Below are positions 1 to 8,304 of a stretch of 64,000 nt of DNA, piece after piece. The notes beneath the pieces are model-generated. The model was given only the letters and a program-made list of their open reading frames with translations. It was not told the origin of the DNA and did not search any database. The stretch's first letter is position 1. The number at the start of each line of letters is the position of its first letter. The translations under genes were made by a program, and so were the position numbers. This DNA is from Acrocarpospora macrocephala (GTDB lineage Bacteria; Actinomycetota; Actinomycetes; Streptosporangiales; Streptosporangiaceae), in contig NZ_BLAE01000036.1 of the NCBI RefSeq assembly GCF_009687865.1, forward strand, positions 124,001 through 188,000, read 5' to 3'.

Positions 1-392
1 GCCTGAGCCGCGGCCGGAACCGCCGCCGCGACGCCGACGTTGTCGTTGGGCACGATGACGATGCCGTCGAACTTGCCCTGGCCGGCCACGTTCTGCAGCT
101 GGTTGAACTGCGTCTGGCTGTCGAACTTGCCGTCGAAGATGGTCACCTCGACGTCGCCGAGCTTCTTCGCCTGCGCGAGCGCGCCGTCGTAGACGGCCTT
201 GTTGAAGCCGTTCTGGCTGGACGCGGCCAGCAGCGCTATCCGTACCGGGCCGGTGTGCTTGGCCTGCTCCCCGGCGGCCGAGCTCGCCGTCTGGGAGCCG
301 GTGACGTCAGAGTTGCAGGCGGCCAGCGAGAAGCTGAGCGCGGCAGCCGCGAGAACCGCGAGACCGCTGCGGCGAAGTGGACGTCCTGACAC
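1..392 (-). CDS. Sugar-type ABC transporter substrate-binding lipoprotein (N-terminal part)
   Basis: Only the first 130 codons are inside the window; the rest runs off the left edge. The GTG start at 392 has GAGG five bases upstream. The N-terminus is basic (RPLRRSG), then hydrophobic, and ends in the lipobox LAAC (Cys26), so the product is an exported lipoprotein. After a short Ser/Thr/Ala linker comes RIALLAASSQNGFNKAVYDG and later GIVIVPNDN, the pattern of the type I periplasmic-binding fold of the ribose/sugar group (Peripla_BP_4). It should capture a solute for an ABC importer whose other genes lie outside. The ligand cannot be predicted from this fragment. It reads in the same direction as the molybdenum hydroxylase genes but has its own promoter, so it need not belong to that operon. 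Confidence 0.85.
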   Translation of the reverse strand, partial: MSGRPLRRSGLAVLAAAALSFSLAACNSDVTGSQTASSAAGEQAKHTGPVRIALLAASSQNGFNKAVYDGALAQAKKLGDVEVTIFDGKFDSQTQFNQLQNVAGQGKFDGIVIVPNDNVGVAAAVPAAAQ

Positions 393-467
393 GGGCACCT
401 CACAAAGTTGTGGCATGTCGACGACCTCGACGGATCTTTCCTCGGTGCCCTCGACGGGGAGGTCAGT

Positions 468-496
468 ACAATGTCACACTGCAACTGCCCCGTCAA
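468..496 (-). promoter_or_regulatory. Sigma-70-type promoter for the binding lipoprotein
   Basis: Read on the minus strand, TTGACG (491-496) and CATTGT (468-473) are separated by exactly 17 bases. The -10 box lies about 75 bases before the GTG at 392. It is a sequence match only; no start site is known. Confidence 0.45.
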
Positions 497-613
497 CGAC
501 TCCGGCCCGTCGCCTCCCAGCAGGAGCGGTACATGACCGATTCACCCCCCACCACCTGCGGCACCGGTGGTCGTGGCCACCTCGTCAGGCCCGATCCCGC
601 GACGTCGCCGCGA

Positions 614-1081
614 TCACCGCCCCAGGCGTGCGTCGCGTACCGCGCGTACGGCCTTGAGGATGTTCACGTAGCCGGTGCAGCGGCAGAGGTTGCCGGCGAG
701 GCCGCGCCGGATCTCGTCGTCAGATGGATCCGGGTTCTGTGCCAGCAGGTGGCGGACGGACATCACCATGCCGGGTGTGCAGTATCCGCACTGCATGCCC
801 TGGGCGGCGATGAAGGCTTCCTGAATGTCGTCGACTTCGGGGGGTGTCCGGCCGTCCTCGACGGTACGGATCGTCCGGCCGTCTGCTTCCGCGGCGAGCA
901 GGCAGCATGATTTGACCGTGAGCCCGTCGAGGCTGAGTGTGCATGCTCCGCAGCTCGCGGATCGGCACCCCACGTGGGCGCCGGTCAACCGGGCCCGCTC
1001 GCGGATCGCGTCGATCAGGGTTTCCCGAGGGTCGACATCCCAGGTGACGACTTCGCCGTTCACCTCGACTGAGATCAGCAT
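614..1081 (-). CDS. Molybdenum hydroxylase 2Fe-2S subunit (CoxS/XdhC-type small chain)
   Basis: A 155-aa iron-sulfur subunit that passes electrons from the Mo site to FAD. Both cluster-binding sets are complete: the plant-ferredoxin-like set Cys39, Cys44, Cys47 and Cys59/60, and the helical-domain set CGYC (Cys98, Cys101) and CRC (Cys133, Cys135). Length matches the family (about 150-170 aa). It is the last gene of a four-gene minus-strand operon (TetR, large, FAD, 2Fe-2S) and overlaps the FAD-subunit gene by 7 bases, so translation is probably coupled. Family membership is certain; the substrate of the whole enzyme is not. Confidence 0.95.
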   Translation of the reverse strand: MLISVEVNGEVVTWDVDPRETLIDAIRERARLTGAHVGCRSASCGACTLSLDGLTVKSCCLLAAEADGRTIRTVEDGRTPPEVDDIQEAFIAAQGMQCGYCTPGMVMSVRHLLAQNPDPSDDEIRRGLAGNLCRCTGYVNILKAVRAVRDARLGR

Positions 1082-1887
1082 GGCTGTTCCTCCCGCGCGT
1101 GTCGAAGCACGCGCGCCGCGAAGTTCCTGGCCATGGCTCGCCGGTAGGGCGCCGGGTTGTGCGCGTCGCCGAAAGGCCGGCCGGCGCAGGCCTCATCGAC
1201 TGCGTCGAGTGTCGCGGCCAGGTCGAATTCGCGGCCCAGTTCCACGATCACCGGTGTGGGTGTCGCGCCGCCGACGGCGAGCCGGCCGCGATCCGGCATG
1301 AGAACAGCCGCGGCGGTGATGGTCGGCGCGGCGCCCTGAACCCGGAAGTACCTCTCGAACGCGGTTCGCCCGCCGCTGGTGGACGGCACTTCAACCGCGA
1401 CGATCACCTCGTCGCGCGCCAGATCCGTACGCCGGAGCCCGAGCACGAAACGATCGAAGGCCACTTCTCGCGAGCCCCGCCGGCTGGCGACGACCACCCT
1501 CGCGCCGAGTGCCGTCAACGCGGTGACGTAATCGGCGCCGGCGTTGCCGTATGCCGCGACTCCGCCGATGGTGCCGCGATTGCGTACTTGAACGTCTCCG
1601 ATGCCCGCGGCGGCCGTGGCGAGGATGGGCACGTGCTCGGCCACGATCGGGTCGGAGGCTATCTCGGAGTGGGTGGCCATCGCGCCGAAGCGAACGGAGT
1701 CTCCCGAGCGTGCGATACCCCGCAGTGCCGGAATGCCGCTGAGCGAGACGATTTTGCCGGCGCGGCCGATGCCCCGGTTGAGCAGCGGCATGATCGTCAT
1801 CCCGCCGGCCAGGATCGTCGCCTCGCCGTCGAGTTCGGTGAGGAGCTCTGGAAGAGTCCGCGGAGCGGCGAAGGACGCCGGCATCAT
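1075..1887 (-). CDS. Molybdenum hydroxylase FAD-binding subunit (CoxM-type)
   Basis: The 270-aa product is the medium, FAD-carrying chain of a xanthine dehydrogenase/CO dehydrogenase-family enzyme. The ILAGGMTIMPLL segment near residue 30 and the RNRGTIGGVAAYGNAGAD segment near residue 110 match the two FAD-phosphate-binding loops of the family (usual forms AGGTDLLP and GTIGGNL). The CO_deh_flav_C domain follows. The start at 1887 was chosen because it gives an ATGA overlap with the end of the large-subunit gene and removes a long unrelated N-terminal extension. It is downstream of the large subunit and upstream of the 2Fe-2S subunit, the usual order in form II-like cox operons. Confidence 0.93.
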   Translation of the reverse strand: MMPASFAAPRTLPELLTELDGEATILAGGMTIMPLLNRGIGRAGKIVSLSGIPALRGIARSGDSVRFGAMATHSEIASDPIVAEHVPILATAAAGIGDVQVRNRGTIGGVAAYGNAGADYVTALTALGARVVVASRRGSREVAFDRFVLGLRRTDLARDEVIVAVEVPSTSGGRTAFERYFRVQGAAPTITAAAVLMPDRGRLAVGGATPTPVIVELGREFDLAATLDAVDEACAGRPFGDAHNPAPYRRAMARNFAARVLRHAREEQPC

Positions 1888-4271
1888 TCGCCTCGCCCGG
1901 CCGAGCGCGCGGTCTGAATGGCTGCCCACACCCGCGCGGGGGTGAATGGCATCGTCGTCATTCGTACCCCGAAGTCGGCGAGCGCGTCGTCGATCGCCGA
2001 GGCGATCGCCGGTCCTGGCGCGGAGATACCCGATTCTCCGACGCCCTTCATGCCCATGAAGGTGAAAGGTGAGGGCGTCGACCGGTGACCGAGCACGATG
2101 TCGACGCTTTCCCGGATACCGGGCAGCGTGTACTCCCGCAGGGTCGGAGTCTGCGGGATGGCGTCGTCGTCGTAGACGATCTCCTCGTACAGGCTTGCCC
2201 CGATGCCCTGCATGATGGCGCCGTGCAGCTGTGCCTCGGCGAGCAGCGGATTGACCACGACGCCGCAGTCGTGCACGAGAGCGAACTTCTCTATTCGCAC
2301 ATCTCCGGTCTCGGGGGTCACCTCCACGATGCACGCGCCGGTGGAGAAGGACCAGGTCGGGTACTGGTTGTAGCGCCCGTCCTCGTCCTTTCTGTGGTAG
2401 ACGTTGTCGATCTTGAAGGCGCGGGTCGCTTCGAGAGCAGGGTCGATGCCGGCCATGTGACGGCCGTGCGGTTTGCGGTAGATCTCCGCCGCGACCTCAT
2501 CGAACGTCACCGACTGGCCGCTTGCCCGGGAGCGGATGCGGTGTCCCGTCACCTCCAGGTCCGCCCGGTCCGCGTTGAGCATGCGCCCTGCCACGATCTC
2601 GAGTTTCTCGCGAATCACCAGGGCGGCGAGTCGCGCGGACGATCCACCGAAGGTCAGGCTTCGCGAGCTGTAGTTGCCGTTGCCGTGCGGCGCCGACTGG
2701 GTGTCCCCTTGCAGCACCCGCACCCGGTCGAGGTCGGCGCCGAGACATTCGGCGACGATCTGGGCGATGCCGGTCTCGTTTCCGCTGCCGGGGGAGGTGA
2801 CTCCCGTCAGCACCGTGACATCACCGCGAGGAGTCATCTTCACGGTCGCCGAATCGGTGCCGTTGAGCAGGGCGTCAGGTCGTGAACTGCCTTCCGGGGT
2901 GAGCTCGTGGCCGATACCGATGCCGAGATAGCGGCCGTCCGCCCGTGCCGCCGCTTGGCGCGCCGGGAAGTCGTCCCAGCCGATCAGCTCCTGCACCGCC
3001 TCCAGCGTGCCCTGGTAGTCGCCGGAGTCGGTCACCCAGCCGGAGGGCTGGACGAACGGGAAGTGGCTGGGGGAGATGAAGTTGCGGGTGCGTACGGCAT
3101 CGCGACCGAGTCCAGCTGCCCGGGCCACATCATCGAGAATGCGCTCCATGAAGAACGCGGCGACTTCCTTGCCATAGCCCCGGTAGGCCTGCCATGGACC
3201 CCGATTGCTGACCACGGCGCGCAGCCGGATCGAGACGTGGTCCACGACGTAGGAGCCCGGCATGCACGCCGCGCTCACGATCGCCATCAGCCACCCCAGG
3301 AACGTGGACTGGGCGCCTACGTCGGCGAGGAGGCCGGCTTTGAGCGCCGTGATCCTGCCGTCGGGCTCGAACGCCACCTCGTAGTCGCAGCGCATGTCAC
3401 GGGAATGGCCGCCCGCCGAGAGGTACTCGTCGCGTTGTTCGATCCATTTCACCGGCCGGCCGAGCCGCCTCGACGCGTACGCGGTGATCACGTCCTCGGG
3501 GAACATCGGGATCTTGCCCCCGAACGCGCCGCCCACCTGGGGCTGAATGACGCGGAGATTCCCCTCCGGAAAGGACAGTGCCGCGGACAGGAGCGCGCGC
3601 AGCACGTGGGGCGCCTGGGTCGACGCCCAGCAGGTCATGGTCTCGTCGTAGGGGTTGTAGTCGGCGATGATGCCACGGCCCTCCAGCGGAGTCGCGGCGA
3701 CGCGGTTGCAGACGAGAGTGCCCGAGGTCCGGCCGCTCGGCGGGGTGGCCGCGAGCACCGCGTCGGCGTCTCCTCGCGCGATCGGGTAGTCGACCATGAC
3801 ATTGTCCGGCCAGCTCTCCTCGACGAGTACCGCGCCGGGTTTCAGCGCCGCGCGGGCGTCGCCCAGGGCCGGGAGCGTCTCGTACGCGACGAGCACGGCC
3901 TGGGCGGCGGCGCGAGCGGTCACGTAGTCGCGTGCCACGACTGCCGCGACGGGCTCGCCGACATAGCGGACCTTGTCCACGGCCAGCACGTGACGTACGG
4001 CGGTCCGAGGCGTGAAGTTGACGTTCGTGCCGCTCGGGTGGATCGCGATGCCGGCGTCCCGGAGTTCCTCGCCGGTGAGGACGAGCGCGACACCGTCGAG
4101 ATCGTGCCCGGCGCTCGTGTCCACCGACCGGATGCGGGCGTGGGCGTGCGGGCTTCGCACGACAGCCATGACCAGGCAGCCGTCGGGCCGGATGTCGTCG
4201 ACGTAGGTGGCCGCGCCCGCGGCCGAACGACGGTTGTTGCGTCCGGGGATCGACGCGCCGACGTAGGTCAT
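1884..4271 (-). CDS. Molybdenum hydroxylase large (Mo-cofactor) subunit
   Basis: The 795-aa molybdopterin cytosine dinucleotide-binding chain where substrate hydroxylation takes place. Visible motifs are GGAFGGK (residues 247-253), the active-site loop QAYRGYGKE (361-369), and KGVGESG near the C-terminus carrying the catalytic Glu. The loop lacks the Cys of true aerobic CO dehydrogenase (form I, AYRCSFR), so CO oxidation is unlikely; an aldehyde or N-heterocycle hydroxylase is more probable. The ATG at 4271 has GGAGG four bases upstream and overlaps the TetR stop as ATGA. The divergent ABC importer with fumarylacetoacetase suggests an aromatic or heteroaromatic substrate, which is inference. 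Confidence 0.93.
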   Translation of the reverse strand: MTYVGASIPGRNNRRSAAGAATYVDDIRPDGCLVMAVVRSPHAHARIRSVDTSAGHDLDGVALVLTGEELRDAGIAIHPSGTNVNFTPRTAVRHVLAVDKVRYVGEPVAAVVARDYVTARAAAQAVLVAYETLPALGDARAALKPGAVLVEESWPDNVMVDYPIARGDADAVLAATPPSGRTSGTLVCNRVAATPLEGRGIIADYNPYDETMTCWASTQAPHVLRALLSAALSFPEGNLRVIQPQVGGAFGGKIPMFPEDVITAYASRRLGRPVKWIEQRDEYLSAGGHSRDMRCDYEVAFEPDGRITALKAGLLADVGAQSTFLGWLMAIVSAACMPGSYVVDHVSIRLRAVVSNRGPWQAYRGYGKEVAAFFMERILDDVARAAGLGRDAVRTRNFISPSHFPFVQPSGWVTDSGDYQGTLEAVQELIGWDDFPARQAAARADGRYLGIGIGHELTPEGSSRPDALLNGTDSATVKMTPRGDVTVLTGVTSPGSGNETGIAQIVAECLGADLDRVRVLQGDTQSAPHGNGNYSSRSLTFGGSSARLAALVIREKLEIVAGRMLNADRADLEVTGHRIRSRASGQSVTFDEVAAEIYRKPHGRHMAGIDPALEATRAFKIDNVYHRKDEDGRYNQYPTWSFSTGACIVEVTPETGDVRIEKFALVHDCGVVVNPLLAEAQLHGAIMQGIGASLYEEIVYDDDAIPQTPTLREYTLPGIRESVDIVLGHRSTPSPFTFMGMKGVGESGISAPGPAIASAIDDALADFGVRMTTMPFTPARVWAAIQTARSAGRGE

Positions 4272-4888
4272 CGAGCCTCCGTCGCCCTTCGGACGAGATC
4301 GACGCACCGATCCGGCCAATCGGCGGGCTGGGGCTCGCCGCCGATGTAACTCGCGTAGTAGTAGCCGAACATCATGTTCAGCACGAGGTTGACGTCGATG
4401 TCCGCCGGGAACTGACCCTCCCTGACGCCCCGATCGAGCACGGCTCGCACGCGATTGCGTCGCGCTCGGACGACCTGTTCCCGGTAGAGGGCGATCATCC
4501 CGGGCTGCTGTTCTTCATGCGCGAGCAGCGTGCCGATGATGCTCATGCCGTGGTCCCGGCTGACCGCGCGTTCGAACAGCCGCAGCTCCGTGCGGAGCGC
4601 CTTCCACGCATCCGCCTCGGTGGTGGGCGGATCGTCGTTCGCCATCGTGGCGATCGCTGCGGTGGCCAGTTCGATCTTGGTGGACCACCGGCGGTAGATG
4701 CTCGGCTTGCTCACCCCCGCGCGTTCGGCGACGGCGTCCATGCTCATCGAGGCGAACCCCTCGCGCGAGAGCACGTGCAGGGCCGCTCGCAGGATACGGG
4801 CATCGGCGTCGATATCTCGTGGTCGGCCGCGGCCTCGAGGTGCGCTCTCTCGAGACTCCAATGCCGACCTTGACCCAGGGATCGTCAT
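4268..4888 (-). CDS. TetR-family regulator of the hydroxylase/importer locus
   Basis: A 206-aa repressor with the N-terminal helix-turn-helix at about residues 25-72 (ILRAALHVLSREGFASMSMD, AERAGVSKPSIYRRW) and a variable C-terminal ligand domain. It is first in the minus-strand operon and its stop overlaps the large-subunit start, so regulator and enzyme are made together. The ATG at 4888 lies six bases after TAGAGT, compatible with a leaderless transcript. The 59-base gap to the divergent livG-like gene holds a palindrome, so it probably controls both directions in response to a pathway compound. Confidence 0.92.
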   Translation of the reverse strand: MTIPGSRSALESRESAPRGRGRPRDIDADARILRAALHVLSREGFASMSMDAVAERAGVSKPSIYRRWSTKIELATAAIATMANDDPPTTEADAWKALRTELRLFERAVSRDHGMSIIGTLLAHEEQQPGMIALYREQVVRARRNRVRAVLDRGVREGQFPADIDVNLVLNMMFGYYYASYIGGEPQPADWPDRCVDLVRRATEAR

Positions 4889-4904
4889 ATCCCTACTCTA
4901 GGAC

Positions 4905-4935
4905 ATTATTTACGATACCGTAACGTAAACATAAT
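4905..4935. promoter_or_regulatory. Palindromic operator between TetR and livG-like genes
   Basis: TTACG (4910-4914), four bases, CGTAA (4919-4923) form a perfect inverted repeat. A second CGTAA follows directly (4924-4928), and the outer arms TTTACG/CGTAAA with flanking ATTAT/ATAAT extend the symmetry. It lies in the 59-bp divergent gap, the expected site for the TetR protein. Binding is inferred. Confidence 0.6.
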
Positions 4936-4947
4936 GGGAGCTTCCAC

Positions 4948-5652
4948 ATGCTCAGGGTCGAGCGCCTGTCACTCGCCTTCCGAGGTGTACAGGCCTTACG
5001 CGACGTCACGTTCGAGGTCGCCGCCGGAGGCGTCACTGCCCTGATCGGACCCAACGGAGCGGGCAAGACGACGATGTTCAACTGCATCAGCCGCATCCTC
5101 ACCCCCGACAGCGGGGCGCTCAGCCTCGACGGGATCGATCTGATCGGAGTCCGGGCGTCCCGCCTCCCGGAATTGGGAGTCGCCCGTACCTTCCAGCACG
5201 CCGCCCTGTTCCCGTCCCTCGACGTGCGCGGCAACGTCCGGATCGGGGCTGATGTCGCACGCCACGCGTCGCGCCCGGCGCTGCCGGTCGACGAGACCTT
5301 GGAGCTGCTGCGGCTTTCCGCCGACGCGTCCCGAAGCACCGAAGGGCTCCCGCTCGGCACCAAGAAGCGCGTCGAGCTGGCCCGCGCGCTGGCGAGCGGT
5401 CCGCACCTCCTGCTGCTCGATGAGCCCGCGGGAGGCCTGACCCACGAGGAGGTCGGCGAGATGCGCGACACCCTTCTCGCCGTGAAGGAGCGGCTCGGCC
5501 TCACCATCCTGCTCGTCGAACACCACGTCCAGATGGTCATGAGCATGAGCAGCCATGTGGTCGTGATGTCGTCGGGCGAGGTCATCGCCGATGGAGCGCC
5601 GTCCGACGTGCGATCCGACCCGCGCGTCATCAGCGCCTACCTGGGGAGCTGA
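4948..5652 (+). CDS. livG: ABC transporter ATP-binding protein, LivG type
   Basis: A 234-aa ATPase of the branched-chain amino acid/aromatic (HAAT) ABC family. Walker A is GPNGAGKT (residues 34-41) and Walker B is LLLLDEP. The ABC signature is degenerate (LPLGTKKR instead of LSGGQ), common in LivG. It is somewhat shorter than typical LivG (about 255 aa). GGGAG lies seven bases before the ATG. It starts a seven-gene plus-strand operon, next to a likely TetR operator. With LivF it should drive uptake through the LivH/LivM channel; the divergent hydroxylase suggests an aromatic solute rather than leucine. Confidence 0.9.
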   Translation: MLRVERLSLAFRGVQALRDVTFEVAAGGVTALIGPNGAGKTTMFNCISRILTPDSGALSLDGIDLIGVRASRLPELGVARTFQHAALFPSLDVRGNVRIGADVARHASRPALPVDETLELLRLSADASRSTEGLPLGTKKRVELARALASGPHLLLLDEPAGGLTHEEVGEMRDTLLAVKERLGLTILLVEHHVQMVMSMSSHVVVMSSGEVIADGAPSDVRSDPRVISAYLGS

Positions 5653-5653
5653 G

Positions 5654-6376
5654 ATGCCTCTCGTACCACTGCTCGACGTGGACAACCTGCACGCCCGCTA
5701 CGGTCAGGCGCGCGTTCTGCACGGCGTCAGCCTGACGGTCTCGCCGGGCGAGGTGGTCGTCCTGCTCGGCGCGAACGGGGCGGGCAAGACGACGCTGCTG
5801 CGCGCCATCACCGGTCATGTCGAGCGGACCGGGTCGATAAAGTTCGCCGGCACGGACATCACGAGAGCCTCGCCGGCGGCGATCGTGTCCCTCGGGCTCG
5901 TCCAGGTTCCGGAAGGGCGTGGCACGTTCGCCGACCTGACGGTCCAGGAGAACCTCCGGCTCGGTGCCTATACTCGCCGGGTCACCGCCGCGGCGCTCGC
6001 GCTCGAGATCTCCGAGATCGTCGAGCGGTTCCCCATCCTCGGCGAACGCGCGGGCCAGCGGGCCGGGCTGCTCAGTGGTGGGGAGCAGCAGATGCTCGCG
6101 ATCGGACGGGCGCTCCTTGCCCGGCCGCGGCTTCTCGTGCTTGATGAGCCCTCGCTCGGACTCGCCCCGACCGTGACGCGCGCCGTCTTCGACACGTTGC
6201 GTGAACTGCACGACGAGCAAGGGCTCAGCCTGCTCGTGGTCGAGCAGAACGCCGACCTGAGCCTCGGCATCGCCGATCGCGCGTACGTGCTCGAAGCAGG
6301 AGAGATCCAGGTTGACGGTCCGGCCGCAGCCATCCGCGACGACGCCGGTCTCCGCCGGGCGTACCTGGGATATTAG
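5654..6376 (+). CDS. livF: ABC transporter ATP-binding protein, LivF type
   Basis: The 240-aa second ATPase of the importer. Walker A is GANGAGKT, the signature is LLSGGEQQ and Walker B is LLVLDEP followed by SLGLAP, the classic LivF form. The ATG is one base after the livG stop with GGGAG in front, so the two are translated together; an upstream in-frame start inside livG was rejected. It pairs with LivG as a heterodimer at the cytoplasmic face. Confidence 0.92.
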   Translation: MPLVPLLDVDNLHARYGQARVLHGVSLTVSPGEVVVLLGANGAGKTTLLRAITGHVERTGSIKFAGTDITRASPAAIVSLGLVQVPEGRGTFADLTVQENLRLGAYTRRVTAAALALEISEIVERFPILGERAGQRAGLLSGGEQQMLAIGRALLARPRLLVLDEPSLGLAPTVTRAVFDTLRELHDEQGLSLLVVEQNADLSLGIADRAYVLEAGEIQVDGPAAAIRDDAGLRRAYLGY

Positions 6377-6386
6377 GAGGGACACG

Positions 6387-7265
6387 ATGCTGGCTCTCCA
6401 GTTACTCGTCGACGGCGTCGGCAAGGGGGCGATCTACGCCGCTCTCGCCCTGGCGATTGTCGTCGCCCACCGGAGCACCGGGCTGATCAACTTCGCGCAG
6501 GGCGAGTTCGCCACGCTGTCGGCGATGTTGACGGTCGCGCTCACCGGCCTCGGTCTCGGCGTCTGGCCCGCGCTCGCCGTCGCGGCCGCGGCCTCGTTCG
6601 CCGCAGGCGCGCTCATCCAGGTGGTGATCGTGCGCCCTGCGATGCGCCGTGACCTCGTCCCCGTGGTCATCATGATCGGTCTCTATGTCTGCGCCAACGC
6701 CATCGGTCAGCTGACCTTCGGCCAGAACCCGCGCCCCCTCGAAGGACTCTTCCCCGCCGGGGGGCTCGTGTTCGGCGGGATCCGCGTCCAGTGGTCGCTG
6801 ATCGGGGTGATTCTCCTGCAAGCGGTGGTGATCACGGCGCTCACCCTCTTCTTCGTCCGGACCAAGATCGGGCTCGGGTTCCGCGCGGTCGCGACCGCCC
6901 CCGAGGCGAGCCGGGTCGCGGGGATACCCGTCGAACGGATGCACATGATCGGCTGGGGCATCGCCGCGGCGCTCGGGGCCGTGGCCGGCGTCAGCCTCAC
7001 CAACCTCGGCGTCTATGTCGAGTCGCACATGATGACGACGGTCCTGGTCTACTCGCTCGCCGCGGTCACCATCGGCGGATTCGACAGCGCGCTCGGCGCG
7101 ATCGTCGGCGGCGCGATCATGGGAGTCGTGGAGAGCCTGGTCACCGGCCTCGTGCCGGGTGTCTCAGGGGATGTCGGAATCCTGGTCTCACTCACGATCA
7201 TCGTCCTGATCCTGCTGTCGCGACCGCAGGGACTCTTCGGCCGGGAGCGGGTGGCCCGTGTCTGA
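6387..7265 (+). CDS. livH: ABC transporter permease, LivH type
   Basis: A 292-aa integral membrane permease. The N-terminus LLVDGVGKGAIYAALALAI and the following HRSTGLINFAQGEFAT segment are typical of LivH, and about eight hydrophobic helices are visible. AGGAGG immediately overlaps the livF stop and lies six bases before the ATG at 6387, fixing the start. It forms the translocation pore with LivM. Confidence 0.92.
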   Translation: MLALQLLVDGVGKGAIYAALALAIVVAHRSTGLINFAQGEFATLSAMLTVALTGLGLGVWPALAVAAAASFAAGALIQVVIVRPAMRRDLVPVVIMIGLYVCANAIGQLTFGQNPRPLEGLFPAGGLVFGGIRVQWSLIGVILLQAVVITALTLFFVRTKIGLGFRAVATAPEASRVAGIPVERMHMIGWGIAAALGAVAGVSLTNLGVYVESHMMTTVLVYSLAAVTIGGFDSALGAIVGGAIMGVVESLVTGLVPGVSGDVGILVSLTIIVLILLSRPQGLFGRERVARV

Positions 7266-8304
7266 GTCACGCCCGGTACGCGCTGCGGCCAATGCCGCGC
7301 TTGTCCTCGCCCTCGTGCTCGTCCCGCTCTTCTTCGAGCCCTTCAGGGTCACCCAGTTCACCCAGATCCTCGTCGTCGCCATCGCGGTGGCCGGGCTCAA
7401 CCTGCTGACCGGCTTCACCGGACAGGTCTCCGTCGGGCACTCGGCCTTCTTCGGGATCGGCGCCTACGTGACCGGTGTCCTCATCGTCCATGCCGGCGTT
7501 CCGATGACCGCCGCGATCATCGCGGGCACCCTCTCCGGCGGCATCGCCGGAGCGCTGTTCGGCATTCCTTCCCTGCGGATCAAAGGCACCCACCTCGCGA
7601 TCGTGACTTTGGTGCTCGCGGCATCCCTGCCCGCCGTGCTGAGCACGTTCTCCGAGATCACCGGCGGCACGGAAGGGCTGCGCGTACCCCGCATCACACC
7701 ACCGCGCGGATCGTTCCTCGCCGCCGACCAGACCCGCTACTACGTCGTACTCGGGGCGCTGCTCCTCGTCGTCCTCGGCGTCTTCATGCTCGACCGCAGC
7801 CGGACCGGGCGCGCACTGCGCGCCCTCGGCGACAACGAGATCGCCGCGGTGACGTACGGCGTGCGCCCCATGCGGCTGCGGATCGGCGTGTTCGCGGCGA
7901 GCTCGACGATCACGGCCCTGGCGGGCGCCCTTTTCGCCGTCACGAGCGGCTTCATCTCCTCGACCACGAGCTACATGACGATCGTCGGATCGATCGTGTT
8001 CCTCACCGCGCTCGTGATCGGGGGACGCGCGCTGCTCGCAGGACCGCTCGCCGGCGCGGCGATCGCGGAGCTCCTGCCGGCCCAGATCAGCAGGTATTCC
8101 CCGGAATGGGCGAACTTCGCCTATGGCGCGATCCTGATCGCCCTGCTGCTCCTCGCGCCTGGAGGTATCTCCAGCCTCCGGTTCAGGCGCCGGCGGTCAC
8201 ACCCGGCTCCTCATGTCCTCCCCGCCCCCCTTCAACAAGAGGAAACACCCCATGACACCGACGACACCCGCGACCAGGCGCAGCCCACGACGCGTATTGG
8301 CTAG
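7258..8304 (+). CDS. livM: ABC transporter permease, LivM type
   Basis: A 348-aa permease partner of LivH, starting with GTG that overlaps the livH stop by 8 bases. The segment LNLLTGFTGQVSVGHSAFFG, with GIGAYVTG after it, is the LivM hallmark. After the last helix there is a polar, arginine-rich tail of about 50 residues that overlaps the start of the next gene by 53 bases; such a long overlap is odd and the tail may be the result of a lost stop codon. Function is otherwise clear. Confidence 0.9.
   Translation: MSESRPVRAAANAALVLALVLVPLFFEPFRVTQFTQILVVAIAVAGLNLLTGFTGQVSVGHSAFFGIGAYVTGVLIVHAGVPMTAAIIAGTLSGGIAGALFGIPSLRIKGTHLAIVTLVLAASLPAVLSTFSEITGGTEGLRVPRITPPRGSFLAADQTRYYVVLGALLLVVLGVFMLDRSRTGRALRALGDNEIAAVTYGVRPMRLRIGVFAASSTITALAGALFAVTSGFISSTTSYMTIVGSIVFLTALVIGGRALLAGPLAGAAIAELLPAQISRYSPEWANFAYGAILIALLLLAPGGISSLRFRRRRSHPAPHVLPAPLQQEETPHDTDDTRDQAQPTTRIG

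Noticed and set aside
1884-4271. Aerobic CO dehydrogenase (form I)
   Set aside because: The active-site loop reads QAYRGYGKE and has no Cys in the form I position.
2907-4349. Long open frame (about 480 codons) on the plus strand opposite the first hydroxylase large subunit
   Set aside because: It has low-complexity His/Arg/Gly composition with no family motif and lies fully opposite a gene with clear catalytic motifs; it is a product of high GC in the third codon position.
8250-8304. Frameshift at the end of livM
   Set aside because: The 53-base overlap is odd, but both frames are intact and the binding-protein start is well supported; no evidence of a shifted homologue end can be seen.
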